Positions 43,698 to 54,420 of a DNA stretch of 64,000 nucleotides are shown piece by piece. The notes below the pieces were generated by a model that was not told where the DNA came from, made no database searches, and worked only from the letters and a program-made list of their open reading frames with translations. The stretch comes from Mixophyes australis (taxonomy: Eukaryota; Chordata; Amphibia; Anura; Limnodynastidae): positions 254,820,728 through 254,884,727 of the forward strand of contig JAVHZZ010000004.1 in NCBI GenBank assembly GCA_036250195.1. Direction: 5' to 3'. Position 1 is the stretch's first letter, and every line of letters begins with the position of its first letter. The position numbers and the translations under genes were made by a program.

Positions 43698-44321
43698 GAA
43701 AGTAATAGAGCTCTGAAATGAGTTCCCTTAGGAAATAAAAATTGTTGATTAATGAGCTTTGTGATAGTTTAATAGACAACATAGTGTGAGGACTTGTTCT
43801 GGCTAATATAAATAGTTTCATCGCTCACAACAATCAGAAATGATACATAACTGCCTAGGACATCTGACAACACACACTGGAATCTGCCAGGATGCGGCTG
43901 AGAGTCTGAACCACCCAGGCAATAAGTAATATGCACAGCGAGCATACTCCACAAAAAAAAATCTGCTGTTTGATATGTTTAATAAATAGTGATTTTGGTA
44001 ATATATTTGTGTTTCATTCAGTGGCGGATCCAGGGGGGGCGATCGGGGCGATCGCCCCCCCTAGAGCAGGGGCTTGCTGCTGACGGCTGCACACTGTGCA
44101 GGTCCGTTCAGCATTGACAGTGTGCTGCCCGGCTGCTCTGATTGTGTTTTAAACACAATCAGAGCAGCGGGGCAGCACACTGTCACTGCCGAGCGGACCT
44201 TCACATACTGTGCAGCCGCCGGCAGCCTTAGAAATTACAAAGGGGGCGGGGCCTAAATCACCCCCCCTAAAATCGCCCCGGGTACAGCAGTTGCCTAGAT
44301 CCGCCCCTGGTTTCATTTCAG
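43698..44321. repeat. Duplicated segment, copy 1 (interrupted by a hAT MITE)
   Basis: About 325 bp starting gaaagtaatagagctctg and ending at gtttcatttcag, repeated in the same orientation at 48079-48401 at high similarity. A 61-residue minus-strand frame is kept in both copies with few changes. The unit itself is not a family I recognise. Confidence 0.85.
44011..44317. mobile_element. hAT MITE with a long internal hairpin
   Basis: 291 bp (44019-44309). Ends CAGTGGCGGATCCAGG and the complement of CAGGGGCGGATCTAGG; perfect target duplication GTTTCATT at 44011-44018 and 44310-44317. The centre is a large palindrome around ttttaaa (ctctgattgtg/cacaatcagag), arms about 65 bp with some differences. 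Copy 2 of the surrounding segment at 48390 shows the empty site. Confidence 0.93.
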
Positions 44322-44814
44322 TTCAGGATGCCGCTAGGAAGTCCAGTGGTGGCAGCAGCTTAAGCCCCTCCTACTTCGGTTAGAGGGCGAAGTTGGATAA
44401 AGTAAGGGAACGGTGGCAAAGTAAGCCCAGCCGGTTCCCAGCAACAACAGACAGTGTGGCATAGACGGTTCATCCTCTCACACACCCCCACTTTCTTCTT
44501 ACTTCTCTCCCATTATTCTCCTTTCTCTTTCTTTATTTTTTTCTTCACCCACTGCTGATTGTTTAACATTATGTTGTTGTTATACTGTAAAACTGTTACA
44601 GAACTCTTAATAAAATCTACTTTAAAAATATGTAGGAAGGGCTTCAGCTGCCTCTTGTGGACTGGGGAGGTTATACTTTTTTTTTTTAACACAACTGCAG
44701 TGGAAAGTCAGATTAATGCTGATCATTGCATTTTTCCAGGGGCATAAGTAGACATTTGTGGCCCCCACAGCAAAATGTGGTAAGGGCATCCATGTATCAC
44801 TCATTCTTGAATTA

Positions 44815-44864
<50 letters not shown>

Positions 44865-45686
44865 ACTTTTGCTAATATTTTACCTTTCATAAATTAACTT
44901 TAATGACTATTATCTTTAAACTTTGTACCTAAAGCATAAGGCAAATACCAACCACTGTGGAAACAATGTTTTATAGTGGGAATCCAACATGGTACTCTTA
45001 GCAGCATAGAGTAGGTATGCAAATTACTTATTGGGATACAATGTGGCAAAAATTCTCACTGACTACACATAATAAAATTGGGTCATTCAGCATGATAACT
45101 GACCGATTGGATTTGGATACACACATCGATAATGAAGTTGGATAGATCCAGTTGTTCAGCAGCCTTTCCAAGAAACATAAATGTGGCCAAATTAGACCAA
45201 TAAGACAATAACAGAGCATACATAAATATTGTGGCTATTGGCCATTCTGGCTGATTGTTGGTGGTTGGTGGAAGTTCCTATGTGTATCAATGAAAGGAAA
45301 GTTTGGTATACACTGGCTAATGATATCACTATTTGTGAGGCATACAAGAACTTCATAATTAAACTAATAAAGGGACAAATACTATATGCAACAACTATTA
45401 AAATATATCCCTGTGTCATAAATAAATACTAACTATATAAATAACATACTTTATATACCAAAAGCAAGGAGATGATTTCTTTGTCAGTATTTGTAAATAT
45501 ATTTGTATTTAAAGGTCTATTCTTAAATAGAAATTATATTGGAAAATGGTTGTTCTGTTTGTATAGTATGACAATAGTATTATCCCCAATGCTATAAACA
45601 CAGTCACATTTCTCCTTAGCATTATTGATTGGGTTGCTTGTGCCTGCAGCTCCTGTTTGTCTCTACAATATCTTTGTTTCAGGCTA
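44318..45686. other. Intergenic, with (TA)n at 44818-44862
   Basis: AT-rich. A TA microsatellite of about 45 bp. No gene recognised. Confidence 0.6.
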
Positions 45687-47187
45687 CTTATATGCAGGGC
45701 ATGCCAGAGGGCCCGGGCCGGGCACTTGCGCTGCCGATTTTATTTTATTTTTATTTATTTTTTTCAAAACATTTTTTTTTCTTTTCTTTTCTTTTTTTTT
45801 TTTTGCGGGGGGGGGCTCGGTCGTTGGTGGGGGGGAGCAGGGTAGTTAAAAAAAACAAAACAAAACATACCCACGTGCTCTGTGCTCCATTCAGACTGTC
45901 TGAATGCCTGGTGTGACGTCATCATGTCATGCCCAGCATTCAGTCAGTCTGAAGCAATGGAGCACAGAGCAGCAGAGAAGACCATAACGAAGAGAGAGGA
46001 AAAGGTAAGTGAAGGGAGGAAAACGGGAGGGGGGGAGAGGCAGCATGACGGGTTAAAAAATGAGGGGGGGCACAGAGGGGTTAAAAACCGGGGGGGGGGG
46101 GGGTGTCAGCATGACAGAGGGGCTAAAAAACGGGGGGGGGGGGGGGGAGCACAAAGGGGTTAAAAACGGGGGGGCAGCATGACAGAGGGGTTAAAAAATG
46201 AGGGTGGGCACAGAGGGGTTATAAATGGGGCAGCATGGCACAGTGGGGTTAAAAAACAGGGTTCAGCATGGCACAGTGGGGTTAAAAAATGGTGGGCAGC
46301 ATGGCACAGTGGGGTTAAAAAGTGGGGGAGGCATGGCACAGTGGGGTTAAAAATGGGGCCGCATGGCACAGTGGGGTTAAAAATGGAGGGCGGCATGACA
46401 CAGTGGGGTTAAAAAATGAGGGGGGGCATGGCACAGTGGGGTTAAAAAATGGGGGGCAGCATGGCACAGTGGGGTTAAAAAGGGGGGGAGGCATGGCACA
46501 GTGGGATTGAAAAAGAGGGGGAGCAGCATAGTATAGTGTGATGAAGGGGAGCCAGGTGAAGGGGGCAAAAGCAGCATGGAGGGTGCAGTGTGATCATAAG
46601 ACATGGCGATAATGAAGGGGCACATTGTTGTAATATTGGAGCTGGAGGAAGGCCTAATTATTAATCGTGGATGGTATTCATTTAACGCCAGGGTTGTTTG
46701 GAATTATCTAAATGTAGCTATTTTTTTCCAAATAGGGCCCCCAGCATTCCAGGATCCAGACAAGCCGCAACTAAAGAAACATGCAGCCACAGGTGGTGAA
46801 AGTGAGAAGAACAGGTAGGAGAGAGCAGGACAGTATGTGAAATGTTGTGATTCTAGTAGGGACAATGTTAATTTTTGGTGAGTGTTGTGCCCAATGTAAG
46901 GTGCAGGCCAAGACTGAACTCTTTGTGTACACACTGCATTCTTTGTATACTACACTGTGGTGTTAGATGTCCTGAAAGTCAGGAGTGCTTGGACATATGT
47001 GACGCTTGGGTGAATTGAGAGCCTAGTGATTTGGATGTGTTAGCCAGGCCCCAATGGCGCATTTGCCACACCACCGAAAAAATTTGCGGCGGCGCAATTT
47101 TTTTTTAGCATACTCAACTATAAGGGGGGCCCCATGAATTTGTTGTTACCGGGGCCCTGAATTCCTCTTGGCAGCCCTGCTTATATG
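45687..47187. mobile_element. hAT-like element (1.5 kb) with CRE-like hairpin, donor-like site and G-rich minisatellite
   Basis: Element 45695-47179; ends CAGGGCATGCCAGAGG and the complement of CAGGGCTGCCAAGAGG; perfect target duplication CTTATATG at 45687-45694 and 47180-47187. Inside: arms gctctgtgctccatt/aatggagcacagagc (45877-45891, 45956-45970) around TGACGTCA at 45914; then AAAAG|GTAAGT at 46005; then a minisatellite of GGGGTTAAAAAATGGGGGGC type (46015-46510); then the 79-nt exon-like block 46736-46814. It shares its 3' part with 17143-19099. No transposase. Confidence 0.85.
46015..46520. repeat. G-rich minisatellite, about 33-bp unit
   Basis: About 15 imperfect copies of ggggttaaaaaatggggggc followed by agcatggcacagt. 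Frequent G-runs of 4 or more could form quadruplex structure. Open frames of 71-93 residues inside it are artefacts. Confidence 0.92.
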
Positions 47188-48078
47188 TAAAAGTAACAAC
47201 TGCTACATTTGGACATTCTAGTCTCTATTGATTTTAGCACTGATTGCAGATTGGTTGTTATGGTTACTACACATTTTTGCTTTTTTGGTGAGTAATCCCA
47301 CTGGATTTTATATTCTTTTGTAGGATTGTGGGGGCCACTTACAATTATAGGATATGCTAATTTTAAATATAAAACAATAACACATTTTCTCTTGTAACTG
47401 CAAGATGGTGTGTTTTGTGTAGGAACAATTGTTGCAGATTAGAGCACAGCTTGACTTACTTTATTCCATTTGTCAACATAAATGTGTCTAAGTGCTAAAA
47501 CTAGATATTGCTATGTATGCAAGACACTAAAATGGTTATAAGGTGTGAATATCTGCTAAACTGAAAATATTTTCTAACTTGTGTGATATTGCAAAGCATT
47601 TACACTCTGAAAAGCCCTTAAGTGTCATACAACCTTAATACTATTAAGTCAGAGACACCTGGATGATATGTTGGTGCTGTGAGTGACCAGATCTATCAAA
47701 ACATTGTTAGACAGAGGAAAAATACTTATACAATACCTTAGCCTAAATAATTACGTAATTGTGTTAATTCAATCTTGATCTCCAGTCATGTATTTATAAA
47801 GGTTCATTCTTTCACAGGTTGCAAACAATAAACAGTGTCTAGATGAATTGTCTTGTGTTGCAGGCAATGTACTCTGTGAATCATAATTATAGCTAGCACA
47901 GATGTGTCAGACATAATACCCATCTGTTTCAAAGTAGTCACCATAAGACAATAGCATTCCATCACAAAACAGTTCAGGAAAAAGAATGACATTTATCATT
48001 CTGTACAGAGATCTGCAACAAGTGAGACACGCGCCTTAAATTAAATGGGATTCTAACTCATACAGGAGACTTTGAAGT
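47188..48078. other. Intergenic, nothing recognised
   Basis: AT-rich, no repeats or exons recognised. Confidence 0.5.
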
Positions 48079-48401
48079 GAAAGTAATAGAGCTCTGAAAT
48101 GAGTTCCCTTAGGAAATGAAAATGGTTGATTAATGAGCTTTGTGATAGTTTAATAGACAACATAGTGTGAGGACTTGTTCTGGCTAATATGAATAGTTTC
48201 ATCGCTCACAACAATCAGAAATGATACATAACTGCCTAAGACATCTGACAACACACAAAGAAATCTGCCAGGATGGGGCTGAGAGTCTGAACCACCCAGG
48301 CAATAAGTAATATGCACAGTGAGCATACTCCACAAAAAAATCTGCTGTTTGATATGTTTAATAAATAGTGATTTTGGCAATATATTTGTGTTTCATTTCA
48401 G
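48079..48401. repeat. Duplicated segment, copy 2 (empty MITE site)
   Basis: Same segment as 43698-44321 without the 291-bp MITE; the target reads gtgtttcatttcag uninterrupted. Minor differences (for example gttgatt/ggttgatt nearby, and one fewer A in the A-run) show that the duplication is not brand new. Confidence 0.88.
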
Positions 48402-49600
48402 TAAAGGTAATTTACTGGAGTACACAAGTGCATATGGTTAATTATTTTTTTTATTTGCAAATGCATCTATTTATCAGTATCATGCATACATAGATGCATG
48501 ATCACATTCTACTTGCCTTGTAAAGTCACTAGTTTCGCTGCATAATTGGTCTGGCTGGAAATGCACATAGTGATAAGAGTATTAATCCTACTTCAAAGTC
48601 AATCATTATTATCATTTTGAGACCACCCCCTTCATTTAATTCTACTTTTTACCTTTTCTCCCAAAAAAAACCTGCCTGTTTCAGCCTCATTTGTATCTCA
48701 AATTAATCATGAGGATAAGATGACAGATGTCACTTTTTTTGTGAAGATTTTTATTGCATAGGTATTTATATGTGTGTAATTGCGCTTACCCTGATCAAAT
48801 GTGCTCTGATGGCACAAAGCCATCCCATTGAAAGAATAGGATAGGTCTCATGTTTATATCTCCTCCTGAAATACAAAATTATATATTTTTTGCATGTAGC
48901 TACATTTTGAGGTGCATGGGTGCGTTCAGCCCATATTTACCTAGGAATGCTCTGATCTGCTTATCTCCTCCCATCGGAAGAAGCTAAATTTTGCACTCCA
49001 GCAAAAAAACAAAATCTTGATGCACACATCCAGACACATTCTGTATGAGCTGCAGGGGGACAATCTGCAAGTATTCTAAACTTAATGATATTTTGTCATG
49101 ACATTCTACAATTATTGAGAGTCTCACTCTGTATGATTACAGATAGGAGATTTGCCATTTATTCTCATTGTTTTTAAAAGAGAGCTCTTGGATCGAACCA
49201 TCAGCAGAAGAACAATCTATTTGTACATAAATACTCTGAAAGAGAATAAATTCTCTAAAGGAGGCTAGCAAATAAACTAATACACTGTACAAAGATAAAA
49301 TGGGGATTGGACAGTTAGTGGACTTGAGTATACATTGGAAACACTTGTCATCTGAACTGATCAGGGACAACTGATTGGAGGAAAAAAACATCCTTAGTGG
49401 AGACATAGGAAAATAGGCAAAAATTATCTTGGCTAAACTGTGTACTGAACTCCTAGTCCTTTGACTATATTTCTCTCAACATCGTTTACAAATATCTCTA
49501 AAATTTGTTTCTTTTCCATAATGAAGTATTGTCAGTTATTGTAGCGCTATCCATTTTTATATTAACTTAATTTATTTAATTTAGTTTATTTATTTTTTAC
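48402..49600. other. Intergenic, nothing recognised
   Basis: AT-rich; no element assigned. Confidence 0.5.
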
Positions 49601-49925
49601 TTGAGCTCAAGTGGTATGTGAATATTTGTTCCACTATGTTTGGAATCAAGAGTTACACATGCAGACTGGAAACACTGCAGGTGTGCTGGAATCAGGAGTT
49701 CCACAGGTCATACAAAGGTGGATAAACTGCCATCGGGAACAGATAAAGAAGCACCAGGGTGGGTCTCCAGAGGGTTTATATAGCAGATCAGGAGGAAGAG
49801 CATGCAGATGATCTCCTTCCTGACATGACTGCTCAATCTACATGCCGTCAATGATAACTCTTCTAGAATTGGATGTAGAATTGTGCCTTGGTGTAGGATA
49901 TCTGGCCGAACAGGTAGAAGCCAGG
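49600..49925 (-). mobile_element. Possible LTR fragment with TATATAAA on the minus strand
   Basis: The minus strand reads ctgctatataaaccctctgg (about 49773-49792), a good core promoter, in unusually GC-balanced sequence just outside the Gypsy LTR. Borders and family are not determined. Confidence 0.3.
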
Positions 49926-49929
49926 GACT

Positions 49930-50571
49930 CATGATTCTAGTGGATACAGTAGACTCTCTTTTGCCAACCGGAATAAACTCTGGCAGTACCAGAGGCGCAG
50001 ATTCTTACAAACCCCCGGTTTTCTCCAGGGACCTCCGCAAGGAGGTTTGGACTTCACTGCTGGTAGGTTCGCAGGTCACATCTCTCTGTGCCGCCTTCAG
50101 GCATGATGAGCTAGTATCAACAGCAAAAAGAGTCTGGTCAACGCAGTCAGGACTGATGCATAAATGGACTGCAGAGTGCCAAAGCAGAAAATGGAAGAAG
50201 GGTCAGAGTAAGCCAGGTCAGCAACAATCAGGAGCAAAAGTAGTACCAAATGGCAGGCAGATGCGAAGACAGGAACAGTCCGGGTCAGAATTCACAGAAT
50301 TAGCCGCAAGATGGCCAAGAACGCTGGAGTAAAGGGTTGGAGCCTAATACTCTGGCACAGGCCTGTGCACAGAGCAGTTCTAAGTAGCTGAGCTGATAGA
50401 ATAGGGCGGGTCTCAGGTCAGCACACATGACCACAGGTTCAGAACTTTTAAAGGGCTTTGTGACTCCTATTGTAGGATTTTGGCACAGGATTCTGCGCAC
50501 AGGAAAGAGCAGAGGGACAGCGTGCTGGACAGCGTGTTTGAAAAGTGACAGCTGGACTCCGATGTGTGACA
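49930..50571 (-). mobile_element. Ty3/Gypsy-type LTR (3' LTR of the fragment to its right)
   Basis: Homologous to the solo LTR at 2082-2746 (shared aaggaggtttggacttc / aagaaggtttggacttc and the block ctctggcacagg / ctctggcacc). On the minus strand it begins TGTCACAC at 50571, directly after a purine-rich tract (plus-strand complement gcaccccacccctcctctt, 50572-50590) that fits a polypurine tract. The outer end near 49930 is approximate. Confidence 0.65.
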
Positions 50572-50601
50572 GCACCCCACCCCTCCTCTTAAGAGTGGAC
50601 T

Positions 50602-50931
50602 TCAGTCACCTAATAAAAGATTTATCAGGAAATTTTCTATGAAACAGCTTAAGAAGCCAAGAAGCATGAATGTCAGATGTCTTGTCCTAAGAAGGCTCCC
50701 CTTACAATCCACATGGAACTGCAGACCACCTTTAGAAACACGAGAGTCCAACATCTGGTTAACCTCATACTCCTTTTGCGGGTCGACTGATATAGAAGAA
50801 GGAGGATCCCTTCTAGCAGTAAACCGAATAATTACTAAGGGTTTGAGTAAGGAAACATGGAACACATTGGAAACATGTAATGAGGCCAGTAAATCCAACC
50901 TGAAGGCCACTGGATTAATTTTATGGAGCAT
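50602..50931 (-). pseudogene. Ty3/Gypsy pol C-terminus (integrase end and chromodomain)
   Basis: Minus-strand text KINPVAFRLDLLASLHVSNV then FHVSLLKPL is the conserved integrase C-terminal block, and EYEVNQMLDSRVSKGGLQFH begins the chromodomain (EYEV-ILDSR). It is truncated: no RT or RNase H of the same element is present, and its 5' side abuts DIRS sequence. Confidence 0.85.
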
Positions 50932-51640
50932 TCTTTGTTTTGTACAGTGTCAATTTGGACCCCAGAAATGGTATTTGTTGTGAAAACACGAGAAGAATCT
51001 TTGTCTGGGTTAAGATCCTGCCATGATTCCGATGAATAAATATTATTCGAGCTATCTTGGATTGGACAACATGCTCTGATTTCCCTCTCCCTATGATGTC
51101 ATCCAGGTAGGTAATTCTACTACCTACAAAATCAATAACTTTGTGAAGGCCCTCTGGAATTTTGGTCAATCAAAGGAAAGACAGATGAACTGGAAGTACT
51201 GTCCCAAGACCCAGAAACCTCTGGTGATGGACTGCAACAGGGGTAAGAATATAAGCATCATGAAGATCTATGGATGCAAGAAAATCCCCTTATAGCAGTG
51301 ATCGATTTATAGACTCCATATGGAAATGTTTTGAATGGACAAAGTGATTAAATCTCCTTTAATCCAGAACAGTACGGATTAATCCTTTAATCCTAAAGAT
51401 TTTCTGACTTGAAAAAGTCTGGAATTAAAACCTATGCCCATTTGGGCTGTAGGAACAAGAGAGATCTTTGAGCTTCCTGCAATGTTTGCAGACTGATGTG
51501 TAAGGCTTCCAACTCTGCTGGAGCTGAATGTGTTCTGGAACTTTAACCTTGGTGCATGATGAAATTCTATCTTGCATACTTTTCTGACAATGTCTAGAAT
51601 CCAATGATATTGAATAGAATGTAGGCAACGAACGTTCTGC
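50932..51640 (-). pseudogene. DIRS-type reverse transcriptase fragment
   Basis: On the minus strand: RTVLD at about 51370, GIFLHP/ASIDLHDAY-type text near 51260-51290, HHQRFL, then KIPEGLHKVIDFVGSRITYL followed by DDI (the YLDD catalytic motif, about 51098-51110), then FSQQIPFLGSKLT. This order and spacing fit DIRS retrotransposon RT. Frameshifts and stops are present. It stops abruptly at about 50940, where Gypsy sequence begins. Confidence 0.65.
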
Positions 51641-51758
51641 ATAATCTTTTTTTTAAGTCAATTTTATTATGTTTTTTTTTCAAAAATAATAATAACAATA
51701 AGAGGTACAGAAAGTGCATCAGTACTCTCTGTACCAATATGGGTTCTGCATAATCTTT
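51635..51758 (-). mobile_element. Short LINE-mobilised insertion with 15-bp target duplication
   Basis: TTCTGCATAATCTTT occurs at 51635-51649 and 51744-51758. The about 94 bp between starts with a T-run on the plus strand, i.e. a poly-A tail on the minus strand preceded by cataataaaattgac (polyadenylation hexamer). This is the mark of target-primed insertion of a very 5'-truncated polyadenylated RNA. It splits the DIRS fragment. Confidence 0.82.
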
Positions 51759-52169
51759 GATCCTGCTGCTCACAGGTGTTTTTAAAACAACTTTCCATCT
51801 TCCTATCCAAAATATTGTTCAGGGGACCACCATCTTCTAAAGTAATAGTGGTCCTGGCTGATAAACTGGCTACTGTTGTCTCTACAGCACTGAAGAAATA
51901 CATGTCTTTTTCAACTTAATCCCATTGTTTAAGAATTAATTCCTCTACTACCTAGTCCACCGGAAACACTATTTTTCTCTGACTGCAATCCTCAAAGAGA
52001 GACTCCTGAACTGCAGTGGAAGTTGATAAATCATGCATCCCCATGTATTTATATGTGGCTTTGCAGAATCTCCATTTTATCCAGAAGTAAAATGTCTGTG
52101 CTCTTTTCCAAATTCACTACTAGGGACTTCATCCACATATTCAGAAGAATCCAATTTTGACTGGGATAA
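51759..52169 (-). other. Probable upstream part of the DIRS fragment
   Basis: Continues the DIRS-like text past the small insertion (plus-strand gttctgcataatctttgatc). I see no clear domain in this stretch. Confidence 0.35.
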
Positions 52170-53587
52170 TGTAGCGCCTGCGGGGAACAGGACAGACGCA
52201 CACAGAAGAACTTACTTACTATGATGGTCACCTCCAGTCCGCTTCCGATATCCCAGCTGCGATTCGATCCCAGCAGATCAGCAGCCGCAAACCCTTGTCA
52301 CCTCCAACCACGTCCCTCTAGAAAAGAGACATAGATTACGGCCGTGCCTACCAGGAAAGGGCTGTCCGAGAACACAGCAATGAACAAGGACACTCTCAGT
52401 CCAGGCTTACTTGCCGCCTCCTCACTTTGCTCTCGCCAAGGCACGGGGGACTACAGGCACTTGAGACCAGGAATAGTCCCGCCTCAAGTACCTTGCACAC
52501 CTCCCGGTGAGGGCCTAACCGAAAGGTGGAATCAAGCGTGATACTCACCAGGACACTCCCGCTTCCAGTCCTGCTATCCTGCACCTCCCTGACACCTGCG
52601 GATGACAAGGAACACACAGCCTCCCTCTGCACTCTCAGTGAGACTAAGATGGGCGCCCACAACGCTAAACTAACTACAACAGCGACCCGACCCTAACAAC
52701 GCTCTAATGGTCGGCAACGCAGCTAAGTCAAACAACTATGACTAACTAGGTGTGGTGCACTAACGGGAACTGCTCACTAACCACTACGGGGAACACCAGC
52801 CGGTGTTCACGGACTATACCGGAGGGCGGTTCCTAACCCCCTCACCCAGGTCTAACCAAGGAGACTGTCTCCTCACTATGGAGTCACCCACGGACCCTAA
52901 GGACCGGCTGCACCAGGCCTGACTGAGGCTCACTGGAACAGCACACTAACCCAAACGACCGACTGCCGCACGGAACAGCCGATCGAAACTGAACCGCTTG
53001 ACTGCCTGTACTCGGGTGTCGAACACGTGTTTTTACACCTGGAACCGCCAGGGAACCTGCGCGGAATTCAGGCTTGGGGACCCTCGACCAGAACCCGGGC
53101 TGCCCCTGGAACTGCCTCGAGCTGTGCTGCACTGCCACTGACTCACTCAGTCACCCCCTCTGGGAACAAGCGTGACCCCAGGGACCTAAGGGACGGGAAA
53201 ACTACGTATGTTCTTCTCTGACTATGTGTAAGCTGGTAACTACACTTGTCCCCACAGCACGGGTTAGTACAGGAAAACACAGGAAACAATAGCCTACCTT
53301 TAATGGAGGCCTGACGTCTTGCCCCTGGAAACAGTTGTATAGCACACCCAAAAATACAGTGATACAGACAATACTCGCCACACAGACAGAATAAATGCAG
53401 TATACAGTACTTTGCACGCTACTTACCAGAGCACACAGCTGCTAGCCAACCAGCCGATTGCTACAGCACCAACAGGAGCCTCCGCTCTACTGTACCTCCT
53501 AACTCTGTGTGCTCACCTCACACAGGACCGCGCCTACACTCACAAGGCTCTCTTGCCTCTGTCACACCACCAAGGCCCTCCTACTCA

Positions 53588-54057
53588 CCATGGGCCTCTG
53601 CCCAGCTACATACAGAGCCTTGTGCTCTGGATATGGGCCTCAGCCCCCTCTCTAACTCAGGGCTCTGAGCCCACTACCTAGGGCCTTGTGCCCTGCTACC
53701 TAGGGGCACTAGTCCCTGCCTACTTAGGTCTTGAGACCTTCCTAACTAGCTACTAGGGCCTTGTGCCCTGTCTACAGTCTATGGGCTATCAGCCCCCTGC
53801 CAAGGCCCCTGTGGCTTTTCCAATGGCCTCCAGGCCACTACCTAAGAGCCTTGTGCCCTTTTACACCTGGGGCTCTGAGCCCCCCTGCCTGGCTAACAGG
53901 GCCTTGTGCCCTTTAGAACTCTGGGCTACTTGCCCAACACCTAATAGGGGCCTAATGCCCAACTCCTGGGCCTTGTGCCCCTAATACATGCACGGGCCTT
54001 GTGCCAGACCGTGGCCACGGGCCTAGTGCCCGACTTAACGCTGAGGCTACTTGCCTG
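53588..54057. repeat. Tandem array of about 18-20 short hairpins with matching stem changes
   Basis: Units of about 20-35 bp, each a small palindrome with a 2-6 nt loop. Stems differ but pair: TGGGC/GCCCA (53591), AGAGC/GCTCT (53614), AGGGC/GCCCT (53680), AGGTC/GACCT (53726), TGGCCT/AGGCCA (53824), GGGGCTC/GAGCCCC (53869), CGGGC/GCCCG (54018), AGGC/GCCT (54043). The commonest loop is CTTGT (gggccttgtgccc). The array lies downstream of the promoter-like cluster on the minus strand. Small open frames here are fortuitous. Confidence 0.8.
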
Positions 54058-54309
54058 CTCTGCGCAGGAATCTCAGCTTGCCACACCATCTTCCTTCTTC
54101 TTTCTTCGGGTCTTCCAGACCCTCCAGCCGGCGGCGACTCTTCTCCCGTTCGGCGCAGGTCTTCTTGCTGCTCTGGAGGCGGGGGCGCTCTCAGCCCTTA
54201 CAAGGGCTCCACGCCGACGATCTCTGCTCCGGCGGCTTGATTGCAGTCTTCTTCCGCCGCTCCGCACGTCTGGTCTCCTCCTCCGCCGACGGACTTCTGG
54301 CAAAATGGC

Positions 54310-54420
54310 GCTGATTGGCTTGCCGTGGCGCCAATCTTTTAAACGGCCGAGCGCGAGCCGCAATTGGCTCACGTATCCGGCCGCTGATTGGCCAGCGGAG
54401 AAAGGTGAGCCCTGATTGGC
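54310..54420 (-). promoter_or_regulatory. CCAAT/TATA-type promoter candidate, minus strand
   Basis: The plus strand has gattggct at several places (about 54312, 54361, 54386, 54412) and ccaatcttttaaacggcc at about 54329. Read on the minus strand this gives spaced CCAAT boxes then TTTAAAAG, a usual retroviral-type U3 layout. Transcription would run toward lower coordinates. Confidence 0.45.

Noticed and set aside
54001..54415. Plus-strand frames of 79-146 codons in the GC-rich block
   Set aside because: GC-rich sequence with few stops on both strands; no conserved block, and the stronger signal is a minus-strand promoter layout.
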